From NCBI RefSeq assembly GCF_020342435.1, contig NZ_CP080504.1, positions 1,007,081 through 1,071,080 of the forward strand: DNA of 64,000 nt, written 5' to 3'. The position numbers and the translations under genes were made by a program. This stretch comes from Candidatus Vallotiella sp. (ex Adelges kitamiensis). GTDB taxonomy: Bacteria; Pseudomonadota; Gammaproteobacteria; Burkholderiales; Burkholderiaceae. This document shows, in pieces, positions 54,091 through 64,000 of this stretch. Positions within the stretch are counted from its first letter, which is position 1. Each line of letters starts with the position of its first letter. The notes under the pieces are model-generated. The model saw only the letters and a list, made by a program, of their open reading frames with translations, had not been told where the DNA came from and ran no database searches.

Positions 54091-55469
54091 CGCATATCCA
54101 GTTTAATGAATTAGATTCAAACAATTTTATGTTCAGTAACGCACGGTGCGCTCCAATATTATTGCTACTCTCGATCTTGAAAGCATGACGCAGATAGTGT
54201 TTCTGCTTATAATCTATTTTGGATGTGTGATGCTAACTCAGTGCTTAGCTATTTTTTAGTCTAGTATGCTTTGGTGCTGTGTTCATTATATTAAATAGCT
54301 CGTTTTCATTTGATGAGCACACTGCCGCTGTGTGTTAACAGCACTTCAGTTACTGAAGCTAGTATCTATGGATAAATTATCTAAGATACCGCTGACAACC
54401 TACCTTAATATCAAATTCAGTATCCAGTCAGGTATTGAGTGAGGAATGTGTCAGCAGTGCTCGTGCTGTTGGTACAGATAACATGAGCAATTATAGATGC
54501 ACTCCACTCACCGTAGCGTCAATAAACATAAAGCGTAATCGATAAACGATAATACTATGCTCTAGTGCCTATAATATTAGCGCAATGCCTCATATACATT
54601 ATGAGACTAGATTACCTGGGTAAAACTGATAAAGAATGATAAAAATCTTTAATTAAAGAAAAGATGTAGGCTGCATACAGAAAGCTATGGAACAAAATGT
54701 TTGTTAAACATACTTTACGTTAGTGCTACCCCTAATTTAATTAGGACTTAGTAGCTTCACTTCTTAATTTAAGGAGTGAACTTCCGGTTACCTGCATAAA
54801 GAGATAGCTAGTATAAAATAAGTTTCTGAGCTTTCTATGCTGCCAGGTCAGATAGCTGAATAGTTGACTATCCGACCTTAATAATAGCTATCACTAGAAT
54901 TCTGAGAAGAGTGTAAGCCTTCGGAAAGGATATTAAGGTTAGCAGGTGTAATTTTTATACGCAGATTTACTCTAGCCTATCTAACCTGCTACTGTCAACG
55001 GATAGTATAATCATGCTCAACAAAGCAAAAAGCATAATTTTTATTATAATCGGTACGATCAAAACTTACTTTTAACGAGAGAATCATCGCAGAATTTTGT
55101 CTTTGCATCTTATATGCTGTGAATCTTAAAACAGCTATTTCTAATAACACTAATTTAAATGCATGCTGAATAAAACATAATTCACACTAGCATATCGATG
55201 TCTTATAGCCTAAGCACAACGTAATTAGCCATCTTGTAAAAGTAAATTAGGTATCATCCTATTCTGTTCTTAGAAATGGACTACGCGGATCATGACATAG
55301 TCTATGTTAGAGATTCTCAGTACGCATTACAAATAAATAGTGGCTTCCCTATTAAAGTCCAGCGATTAGATAAAAACAGCTGTGCTTCATGACTAGCTAT
55401 ATTGATGAATCAATACCAGACTCACAGCACAGACTACAAACATAAGCTAATATCCGCGTCGCTATTCTC
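54091..55469. other. Decayed, hairpin-rich region downstream of the gspG relic
   Basis: About 1.4 kb, on the side where gspH, gspI and further secretion genes would follow gspG, but nothing could be recognised. Stem-loops cluster at 54731-54745 (cctaat/attagg), 54756-54780 (11-bp arms with one G-U) and 54845-54878 (11-bp arms with one mismatch). The first two are within 50 bp of each other. Confidence 0.5.
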
Positions 55470-55852
55470 TACGTTTTTTAAGTATTAATATGAATGAGTC
55501 TTCCAGGTTCAATTAGATGAACCTCTAAAAATACGCGCCCGATATTATTTATTTATCGCCCCGGTATCTAGCGATAGTCTCTAGGTTAATGCATGCAACC
55601 TTGCTACTGCGTTAGATGGTGGCCACTATTAATCTGGCCAGATTTAGAACATCTATGATGTGTATGAGTACCCTGGACAGATGTAACATGACTTTCTTGA
55701 TGGTAATGACCCTTTATTTTAGAGATTAATAGCGCGGCTAAGATCCCCAGTATCGCGATCATAACCATGACTTCAATTAGCGTAAAACCACCCTGGCGTA
55801 TCGTCGTTAGTGTATCGGCCGAGTTCTGAGTCTTTGGTATTGTATACTGCAT
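55470..55852 (-). pseudogene. gspG: Type II secretion major pseudopilin GspG, inactivated
   Basis: The N-terminus keeps the prepilin signature RQGGFTLIEVMVMIAILG, with the G/F cleavage site, E+5 and hydrophobic helix, after a 21-residue leader. Downstream the frame still tracks GspG: KSGQINSGHHLTQ, then a TAG where relatives have TQEQGLQ (an E-to-stop change), then QGCMH. Further weak similarity (NNI, FLE, INP-like) extends to about 55470 through more stops. It is a nonsense-inactivated pseudogene. In Burkholderia the gsp cluster lies near the origin, which fits this location. The minor pseudopilin genes are not visible. Confidence 0.75.
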
Positions 55853-56621
55853 TCTTGCCTTATTACTAAATTAAACCGCTATCCGAATTAGCGCATATAG
55901 AAAAATTCCGCGCATTATACGTTTACATACAATGTACTTATATGAAAACGTACTAACGCATGAGATTTATATTACTCGCTTTACTATATCTTTAAGTCAT
56001 ATTCTTTTAAGTCAGTATTAAATATCATATAAATATACAATCAGCTTGTTGCACTGTAAAACATATCGGGACTTATTATCTATCACTTTTAATGTGATTA
56101 TTATTGATAATATATATTGCTATTCAGTATTCTCTCGGCGTAGGATTTTTACTCGTCATTATGCTCTGTAGTTACCCTAGCAGCAATAATATGAACTATT
56201 TTTCTTGTATTTATTATTTGTAGAACTACTGTGTTAGTAATAATCAAAAGATACTCTGATATATTCAGAACTGAATGCATTGTAGATGTCATGCATAATC
56301 TCGAAAATTTTAATAGTTGTTGAGATAAAGAGGTTTCCTGAGCCGGACACTATGTCTCGATAATCAACTGAGATACTCACCTTTTCAAATCCAGAGAGTA
56401 ATAGATCGCATTGGAATAAAGATGCCAATTAGTCTATATTCCCAATATTTTTTTAGGTCTTTTATTATCCTATTTAGCAATAGAACGAAACGCTTGCTCA
56501 TGTCAGCAATATTCTTGATTTATACGCAAACACACTCACCTGCGCCACACCCAGAACATTCTATAGATGTGAGCAGGGAAAGTGCACCCGTTCTAGGTAG
56601 AAAGGCTGATGCTGTCAATAC
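55853..56621. other. Gene-free region between the gspG relic and hup
   Basis: About 770 bp of strongly AT-rich DNA. Frames at 56234-56428 (minus) and 56422-56625 (plus) are short and match nothing. Nothing further is seen. Confidence 0.5.
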
Positions 56622-56900
56622 TTAACGCTTGTTGACGGCGTCTTTGAATGCCTTTCCAGCTATGAATTTAATCGTCTTTGCAGCGGGAATCTTGATCGTC
56701 TCACCCGTCTTTGGGTTACGGCCAGCACGCGCTTCGCGATTTCCTGAGCCAAAGCTTCCGAATCCAATTAACTGGACGCTGTCGCCTTTGGATATAGCTT
56801 TCTTAATAACTTCGAGCAGCGTATCGAGTGTTTCGCTGATTTGAAGCTTGCTGGTACCAGTTTGCAGGGCGACTGTATCGATCAGTTCCTGTTTGTTCAT
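56622..56900 (-). CDS. hup: HU-family DNA-binding protein
   Basis: A histone-like nucleoid protein that bends and compacts DNA. The 92 residues start [18 protein letters not shown] and have the dimer-core helices, [20 protein letters not shown] and the beta-arm [19 protein letters not shown] with the intercalating proline, ending [12 protein letters not shown]. The start is preceded by aaaggat. It is complete. The long gap upstream should carry its promoter. Confidence 0.96.
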   Translation of the reverse strand: MNKQELIDTVALQTGTSKLQISETLDTLLEVIKKAISKGDSVQLIGFGSFGSGNREARAGRNPKTGETIKIPAAKTIKFIAGKAFKDAVNKR

Positions 56901-57142
56901 ATATATCCTTTTTGAAGTTAGTTGATTATGAACGCCATAAACGCGCCGATTATACGTGCGTGCGGCTCACCCTTGCGTTGGGTCTTATGATTTTGCTTAA
57001 AGCGATCCAAATATTTCGTCGGCAGCAATAGATGATGTATTTCTCATCAGTAAGGGCAATAGAAAACTTTAGCCACTAGAACTAGGTCTAAATAGCGCAT
57101 TATATCGGGCGCGTTACCCCTCGCAGTTCCCACACTTTGTAC

Positions 57143-57151
57143 TGTGGATAA
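57143..57151 (-). promoter_or_regulatory. Perfect DnaA-box consensus
   Basis: tgtggataa on the plus strand, TTATCCACA on the minus. It is the only exact consensus box noticed in the window and lies about 240 bp from the hup start. A single 9-mer is weak evidence for an origin. Confidence 0.5.
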
Positions 57152-57412
57152 GAGCATGGATTACTATAATAGTATGGTATTGGATAACTTCTGACTATAA
57201 ATATAGCTGTGAAATTATTCAGAAAATAAAATACGAATCGCACATTTTTTATGTACACTTTTCATTTTAGTAAGTGTCTGTTTAAATGAAGATAATTAAT
57301 GTTATTAACAGGCTAGGCATCTTTTTATTAGCTACTACTATGTTTAAGTATAGTGTTATATTTTATATATCTTTACAAGAACAATAAAATTACAAGTCTT
57401 TTAATAAATTGT

Positions 57413-57428
57413 GAACGAATATTCGTTC
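57413..57428. repeat. 16-bp palindrome
   Basis: gaacgaat/attcgttc, in the hup-mnmG gap. It could be a dyad operator; no gene start is near. Confidence 0.5.
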
Positions 57429-58950
57429 GTAGAATTTACTTTCATGCGGTAACGTTAGGTTAACTTAGAAACAGCTTAGTGAAAAAGAAACTTCAATACA
57501 TCGAAGAACTTTTCTAGAAGATACATGTTTATACCTGGTTCAGATACACAATTTCATCTTAGTATCTTAAGTTTTAAAAAAGCTCATTTCAGCTTGTCTA
57601 GAAGTTATCTTTACGTAGTAATAATATAGCGGGTGTGCTTCTTAGCTCACGCAGTCGTTCATCTACAGAACACACTCGCGTTGACGCGATATTTTTAACT
57701 ATTAAATAACTACATGTGCAGTTCTCTTATAAAAAGAGGGTAGCAGGATGTATTAGTGTCTCTTGTTTCCACCAATATTAAATCTAGACATAGTTTCTTA
57801 TTGGATTCGTCTACTGTACTAGTATTAGTTATTTTTATAAAAAATTTTGGTGCTAGCGTGCATATATTGCGTATATACGATTAAGCTGGGGATTGTATTG
57901 GGAGCGTGTTTATTCATGCATATTTTCACTTAGTTTTACCTTTTAAACTTAAAGGCGTGCGTGCTAGCGGTAGCTGTATAGGCGACTAAGGTCATTATAG
58001 TGAGCTCGTAGGTGATATATTAGCGTTCATTGTACTGCTTAGCGCGAGCTGCTCTTGAAGATGCGTGATTATCAAGGTAACCGTGCAAGCGTTATTAAAA
58101 TTATAATTTTATCGAAGATGTTAGATATTTAAAGATGAAACTACGTGCATAATAGAAATATATATGTATAATATTATAATTAAAATAATTAGCCTAATGA
58201 AATAAAAGTAAAATTCAGTATTTCACACTGAAATGTTGTGTGCAGTTTTCGCTTCCTGAAGCGATCTATGTGTTTCTAAAAAGTATTGATTTTTTATTTT
58301 AACCATTTTCTCCTGGAGAGCTGTATTGCAACACCTAACTATCGTGGTTCTTTATTTTTATATGTTGTGAATTACCTAAAAATATAAATAAAACATCATA
58401 GGCGAGGTGTTGGAGATAATTTTTGAAAACTCTTATAATCGCATAGTACTGCGTAGATACAGTAATTATCTTTATATCTCAAGAGCTCGTATGTTGCTTA
58501 TCACCTAATCAGAGACAGATGCTTTCTGAAAAACGATGATTATATCTATATCCCCGGCTATTTCTAGAAAAATTACTCTAGGATTTTCGGTGTTTTTCTA
58601 GAGAATCATTATTAATACATATTTGATGCCCTTTTCTATATTAAAGCCGTATACATGACAACTAATTTCTAGGAAACGAGTAAGAATGATGCGAGATAAT
58701 CTACAAATACCTTTGATTAGTAATCGTTATAATCAGAAATTAATATAGTAGCAGATACCATACCGTCAGATATGAAGCACGAAATTGTTTGAAATTCTAG
58801 CGGAATACGTATGTTAGCTATAACTAGATAAACTGTCTGAATAATAAATAGCCGTACAGGAAAACTCATTTGAGTTAAGCTGGGTAGCTAAGCCAACATA
58901 ATTAGCTTATTTTCTTTTTTAGGGGCGCGTTCGGTTTTTGCGTCATTATT

Positions 58951-60873
58951 ATGCTTTATCCTAGTGAATTTGATGTTATCGTGGTTGGTGGCGGACATGC
59001 TGGCACCGAAGCTGCGCTTTCTGCTGCCCGGATGGGTGCGAGAGCGCTGTTGTTAACACATAACATCGAAACGATTGGCCAGATGAGCTGTAACCCATCG
59101 ATCGGTGGCATTGGTAAAGGACACCTAGTTAAAGAAATCGATGCTTTGGGGGGGGCCATCGCAGCCGCTACAGATGAGGCTGGGATTCAGTTCCGTATTC
59201 TTAATTCGTCTAAAGGTCCCTCCGTTAGGGCAACTCGTGCGCAGGTTGACCGCCTCTTGTATAAAGCAGCAATTCGCCGTCGTTTAGAAAATCAACCAAA
59301 TCTATGGCTATTCCAACAATCTGTTGATGACCTAATCATAGAGGGAGATCGTGTTGCAGGCGCTATTACACAAGTCGGAGTTCGATTTCGATCCCGCGCA
59401 GTTATTTTAACCACAGGTACGTTCCTAGACGGAAAAATTCACGTGGGTCTAAATAATTATACAGGTGGGCGTGACGGTGATCCAGCCTCAGTGTCACTTT
59501 CGGTACGCCTGAAGGAATTAAAGCTACTCCGGGGACGATTAAAGACAGGTACGCCACCTCGAATCGACGGCCGATCTATCGATTTTTCGAATCTTGAAAA
59601 ACAGTCGGGTGATCTAGACCCAATCCCAGTATTCTCTTTCTTAGGTCGAGCCGAGCTGCATCCGCAGCAAGTTTCGTGTTGGGTGACACATACAAACTCT
59701 CGGACACACGAGATTATTCGTAATTACTTAGATCGCTCACCAATACATACCGGAGTGATTCAGGGTATAGCACCCCGTTATTGCCCATCAATCGAAGACA
59801 AAATTTATCGATTTTCTAGTAAAGATTCCCATCAAATTTTCCTAGAACCGGAAGGATTAACAACAAATGCATTCTATCCGAATGGCATCTCGACTAGCTT
59901 GCCATTCGACGCACAATTGAATCTAATTCATTCGATCAAAGGTCTTGAGCATGCCCATATTTTGCGGCCAGGCTATGCAATCGAATATGATTATTTTGAT
60001 CCGAGTGGACTGAAGGCATCACTAGAAACGAAGGCGATCACAGGACTGTTTTTTGCCGGACAAATCAATGGAACAACTGGGTATGAAGAAGCCGCTGCTC
60101 AGGGGTTACTAGCCGGCATTAATGCAGGATGTTTTGTGCAGCAACGCGATGCATGGGTGCCACGTAGAGACCAAGCATACTTGGGTGTGCTCGTTGATGA
60201 TCTTGTAACGCAGAGTATTTCCGAGCCGTACCGGATGTTCACTAGCCGAGCTGAATACCGGTTGAGTTTGCGAGAAGATAATGCAGATATGCGGCTAACA
60301 GAAATTGGTCAGAAATTAGGTATTGTCGATGAGAATCGGTTTGTATTTTTCCTGCGTAAACGTGATGCCGTTTTACGTGAAATAGTCCGTTTGAACTCGA
60401 CACTGGTAAATCCCAAGACTTTTCTAAAAGAAGATGCAATTGCATTGCTAGGTAAACCTATTGAACATGAATACAGGTTAGCAGATTTGTTGCGGCGTCC
60501 TGGGGTTAGTTATGAGGAGTTAATAACACTTCAAGATGGCCGCTATGCACCACCCGACATATTAGTCGATGAGCCGAGGATGCTGGAGCAGGTTAAGCAT
60601 CAGATTGAGATCGGGGTCAAGTACCAGGGCTATATTGAGCGACAAGCACGCGAGATTGAGCGGAACGCAGCGTATGAAAACACTCCACTTCCAGTGAATA
60701 TAGATTATGCACAGGTCAGTGGGTTATCGTTTGAGGCCCAACAAAAGTTAAATCATTTTCGTCCTGAAACTTTGGGTCAAGCGTCACGTATTTTAGGCGT
60801 GACACCTGCTGCTATTTCACTATTAGTAGTTTACCTTAAGAAATATTTTGGTCGCCTGACACTAAAAAAATAG
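58951..60873 (+). CDS. mnmG: tRNA uridine 5-carboxymethylaminomethyl modification enzyme MnmG
   Basis: MnmG (GidA) is the FAD-dependent partner of MnmE in U34 modification. The 640-residue protein has the FAD fingerprint [19 protein letters not shown], the conserved [46 protein letters not shown], the cysteine-bearing [29 protein letters not shown] and a C-terminal helical domain ([18 protein letters not shown]). Length and motifs are normal. rsmG follows after an 81-bp gap. MnmE is encoded about 23 kb away. Confidence 0.98.
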   Translation: MLYPSEFDVIVVGGGHAGTEAALSAARMGARALLLTHNIETIGQMSCNPSIGGIGKGHLVKEIDALGGAIAAATDEAGIQFRILNSSKGPSVRATRAQVDRLLYKAAIRRRLENQPNLWLFQQSVDDLIIEGDRVAGAITQVGVRFRSRAVILTTGTFLDGKIHVGLNNYTGGRDGDPASVSLSVRLKELKLLRGRLKTGTPPRIDGRSIDFSNLEKQSGDLDPIPVFSFLGRAELHPQQVSCWVTHTNSRTHEIIRNYLDRSPIHTGVIQGIAPRYCPSIEDKIYRFSSKDSHQIFLEPEGLTTNAFYPNGISTSLPFDAQLNLIHSIKGLEHAHILRPGYAIEYDYFDPSGLKASLETKAITGLFFAGQINGTTGYEEAAAQGLLAGINAGCFVQQRDAWVPRRDQAYLGVLVDDLVTQSISEPYRMFTSRAEYRLSLREDNADMRLTEIGQKLGIVDENRFVFFLRKRDAVLREIVRLNSTLVNPKTFLKEDAIALLGKPIEHEYRLADLLRRPGVSYEELITLQDGRYAPPDILVDEPRMLEQVKHQIEIGVKYQGYIERQAREIERNAAYENTPLPVNIDYAQVSGLSFEAQQKLNHFRPETLGQASRILGVTPAAISLLVVYLKKYFGRLTLKK

Positions 60874-60954
60874 GGCATATGTGAACACTCGTATTTTTGA
60901 ATCGGAAGCTATTGACACAGTAACAGGCGCTCTCTATGCTCGTTCTACCCCGCA

Positions 60955-61686
60955 ATGATCTATAAAAGGAGTAGGACAGTTCGAAGCGCATACAAAGATT
61001 TTGAAGTACAACGACCAGAGCTAAAGCAATTATTGCGTGATGGTGCTATTAGTATGGGGATTTCGTTATCGGAGGGGCAGATTGTCGGATTATTAGACTA
61101 TGTCGCCTTGCTAGTGAAATGGAATGCAGTTTATAACCTAACTGCGATCTGCGATCCACGTCAAATAGTGATACAGCACCTGCTTGATTCTCTGGCGATC
61201 GTGCCGCATATTGCGGCACGATCGCCAGCGTCGTTACTTGATGTGGGTTCAGGAGGTGGGCTGCCAGGGATTGTGATCGCGTTTGCTATGCCGTTCTGCG
61301 CTGTAGTAAATAATGATATCGTGCAGAAAAAAACTGCATTTCAGCAGCAGGCTAAGGGATTACTGCACTTACTAAATTTGTCTATCGTGACTGGCCACGT
61401 AGAGAGGTTGCATGCTGAGATTAACGCACTGCCCCGGTTCGATGCAATCGTAACGCGCGCTTTCTCGGAGTTGGCTAATTTTGTTATGCTCTCTCGGCAT
61501 TTGATTACACCAGATGGTGTGCTGTGGGCTATGAAAGGTGTTTATCCAGATAAAGAAATTGCTCGGTTACCGCCTGGCGTGACGGTACGTCAAGTCATTC
61601 AGCTTACTGTTCCATTGCTTAATGCTGAACGACATATTGTTGAGATGGCTATAGAGCCTGGATATATCACAACCGGACAGGCGTGA
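60955..61686 (+). CDS. rsmG: 16S rRNA (guanine527-N7)-methyltransferase RsmG
   Basis: RsmG (GidB) methylates G527 of 16S rRNA using SAM. The 243-residue protein has the SAM-binding motif LLDVGSGGGLPGIVIAF, DIVQKKTAFQQQ and TRAFSELANFV. The region WNAVYNLTAICDPRQIVIQH precedes it, as in Burkholderia. The N-terminus to about residue 25 is poorly conserved. At 61192-61228 the coding sequence contains a 17-bp-arm hairpin; the protein keeps normal length across it, so it arose by substitution rather than insertion. In relatives parA and parB follow; here they are missing. Confidence 0.95.
   Translation: MIYKRSRTVRSAYKDFEVQRPELKQLLRDGAISMGISLSEGQIVGLLDYVALLVKWNAVYNLTAICDPRQIVIQHLLDSLAIVPHIAARSPASLLDVGSGGGLPGIVIAFAMPFCAVVNNDIVQKKTAFQQQAKGLLHLLNLSIVTGHVERLHAEINALPRFDAIVTRAFSELANFVMLSRHLITPDGVLWAMKGVYPDKEIARLPPGVTVRQVIQLTVPLLNAERHIVEMAIEPGYITTGQA
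61192..61228. repeat. 37-nt hairpin inside rsmG: 17-bp perfect arms, 3-nt loop
   Basis: ctggcgatcgtgccgca, loop tat, tgcggcacgatcgccag. It spans the codons for LAIVPHIAARSPAS. The relative's equivalent (LSIVPHLRGRTSAR) has the same length, so no insertion is needed. A perfect 17-bp arm is far beyond chance in 64 kb. It would form a very stable RNA hairpin in the mRNA. Confidence 0.92.
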
Positions 61687-62210
61687 TTTTAAAAATTACG
61701 ATATCGCTTCACCATGCTGTGATCGGGTAATGTATAGGTATCTGTTACTGATCAGTCTTTACTTTTACAGGGTAATTGCCTAATAGTCAGCGCATCTCTT
61801 GATCATGCTCGCCGAGTTTTTTTAAATTAACACTGTTTTATATTTAAGGTACGGGTTAGCGACCCTATTATCTTGATTGATTTGATAATAAAAACTTTAT
61901 TACAACCCAGACTACTGATTTACATGACTGACCCGCCAGTAGTATTCTCGCGCAACTTTAATCTACAAGTGTGTTACGTCTGACATAGAGCATAGCGCAG
62001 CACAGGCGCGCTTTATAAAGTAACCTGTCGCAATATGTTTTAAAGAAAACCAGCGCCAGACGGCAGTAGTAATTGAATACACTGCAGTAATAGCCTACAA
62101 TTGCTTAACTTTATGTGTTTGCTTACTGCAAAAAGGCGCAAATATGCTTACATTAAAATGTAATGACAACTAAGAACTAGCTAAAAATTGTAAAATATAA
62201 TCCTAGAGTT
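61687..62210. other. rsmG-atpI gap, position of missing parAB
   Basis: 524 bp without a gene. Burkholderia encode parA and parB here; no P-loop fragment or ParB motif was found in this gap on either strand. Nothing else is recognised. The promoter of the ATP synthase operon is presumably here. Confidence 0.6.
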
Positions 62211-62666
62211 GTGCCAAAACTTCCCTGCAAGTCATTACAAACGAATAACAAGAGTATTTCGCTAACAAAAATTGCATCTAACCATATCTTCGATTCTAGG
62301 CTGGGCATTACATCATGTATTAGGCTGACAAAGGTTATAATAGTACAAATAGTTGTATCGTTGGTAGCGGCGCTTGCGTGGTGGCTGTTTGAAGAAAAAT
62401 CGCTAGGTAACGCTACACTGTCGTCGGTGTTTGGTATAGTAGTATGTTGGGTACCAAATGCGTTATTCATAGCACTTCTGAAAAAGAAAAAAGATGCTGG
62501 AAGCGCATTTGCTTGGATGCTGGGTGAAGTAGTTAAACTCATATCAACAATCGCTTTGTTTATTTCGATCGCACTACTGTATCCAAATATCTACTGGCCT
62601 GCGCTACTTGTCACCTACCTTGTTACGCTGAAAACAACATACTGGCTCGCGATAGCGAGGTGCTGA
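62211..62666 (+). CDS. atpI: ATP synthase protein I
   Basis: AtpI is a small membrane protein that aids assembly of the c-ring. The 151-residue frame has about four membrane segments (VIIVQIVVSLVAALAWWLF, SVFGIVVCWVPNALFIALL, GEVVKLISTIALFISIAL and ALLVTYLVTLKTTYWLAI), with the family's CWVPNALF and LVTYLVTLKTTYW. The start is uncertain because the first 40 residues are poorly conserved in relatives too. It lies upstream of atpB with a 51-bp gap, the normal operon start. Confidence 0.85.
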   Translation: MPKLPCKSLQTNNKSISLTKIASNHIFDSRLGITSCIRLTKVIIVQIVVSLVAALAWWLFEEKSLGNATLSSVFGIVVCWVPNALFIALLKKKKDAGSAFAWMLGEVVKLISTIALFISIALLYPNIYWPALLVTYLVTLKTTYWLAIARC

Positions 62667-62711
62667 TTAGTGTAGTATCCGACGAAGCAGATTTTTGATT
62701 TACTAGGTTGA

Positions 62712-63566
<855 letters not shown>

Positions 63567-63615
63567 GGCCCTATAAGCCTAAAAAATTTGAATTTCAAAT
63601 TCATAAGTCTTTTAA

Positions 63616-63897
<282 letters not shown>

Positions 63898-64000
63898 GGT
63901 ATTTGATTAAATACGCGCTGCTTAAATACACTGCGTGTTAAGCAACGGGTGAAAGCTTCGATAAATTCTCGAAAATATGCCCGCCTTTAATTCCGGAAAG

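Larger units (their letters stand above)
56901..58950. other. Two-kilobase gene-free region between hup and mnmG
   Basis: A very AT-rich stretch, the second longest gap in the origin half. It contains a perfect DnaA-box sequence at 57143-57151, a 16-bp palindrome at 57413-57428 and small hairpins (tcgctt/aagcga near 58230, ctctag/ctagag near 58570). No coding remnant was recognised. In many bacteria oriC lies beside mnmG, so an origin here is possible but unproven. Confidence 0.5.

Noticed and set aside
62177-62542. 121-codon minus frame over atpI
   Set aside because: Antisense to atpI, which has the correct operon position and membrane topology.

Overview
The window is a stretch of a shrinking betaproteobacterial chromosome. 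Gene order and the residues of nearly every protein point to the Burkholderia/Mycetohabitans group: dapF-(DUF484)-xerC, dksA-hslV-hslU-argB, gatCAB divergent from mreBCD-mrdA-rodA, mnmE-yidC-yidD-rnpA-rpmH divergent from dnaA-dnaN-gyrB, and mnmG-rsmG-atpI-atpB-atpE. The intact genes are mostly housekeeping, with AT-rich gaps of 1-2.5 kb between them. Several gaps hold recognisable wrecks of genes: DUF484, argB and gspG. This fits a fairly recent, vertically inherited symbiont that is still losing genes, possibly a Burkholderia-related insect or fungal endosymbiont. The host and genus are inference.

Layout. 0-10 kb: dapF 3' end, DUF484 relic, xerC, dksA, hslVU, argB pseudogene, ampG. 10-21 kb: xth and gatCAB on the minus strand, then the rod-shape operon mreBCD-mrdA-rodA on the plus strand. 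21-35 kb: sparse, with tRNA-Phe, an orphan NtrX-like regulator, def-fmt, a thioredoxin-like protein, topB, a D-2-hydroxyacid dehydrogenase and tRNA-Lys. 35-45 kb: the replication-origin neighbourhood, with mnmE, yidC, yidD, rnpA and rpmH to the left and dnaA, dnaN and gyrB to the right. 45-57 kb: gshA, a Ca2+/Na+ exchanger-type carrier, metE/metR, a phytanoyl-CoA dioxygenase-like protein, a gspG pseudogene and hup. 57-64 kb: a 2-kb empty gap, mnmG-rsmG, and the start of the ATP synthase operon. The parAB genes expected between rsmG and atpI are absent.

Together the genes describe a cell that keeps replication, translation fidelity (GatCAB, MnmE/MnmG, def/fmt), a rod-shaped peptidoglycan wall with muropeptide recycling, HslVU proteolysis, glutathione synthesis, oxidative phosphorylation and B12-independent methionine synthesis. 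It has lost arginine synthesis at the ArgB step and type II secretion at GspG (as far as this window shows), plus its local chromosome-partition genes.

The most unusual signal is not a gene. Perfect or near-perfect inverted repeats with tiny loops are over-represented, both in the decayed gaps and inside coding sequence: rsmG has 17-bp arms, yidC 12-bp arms and dnaA an 18-bp palindrome. They look like products of template-switch mutation (quasipalindrome correction), or a selected hairpin class, and deserve a genome-wide count.
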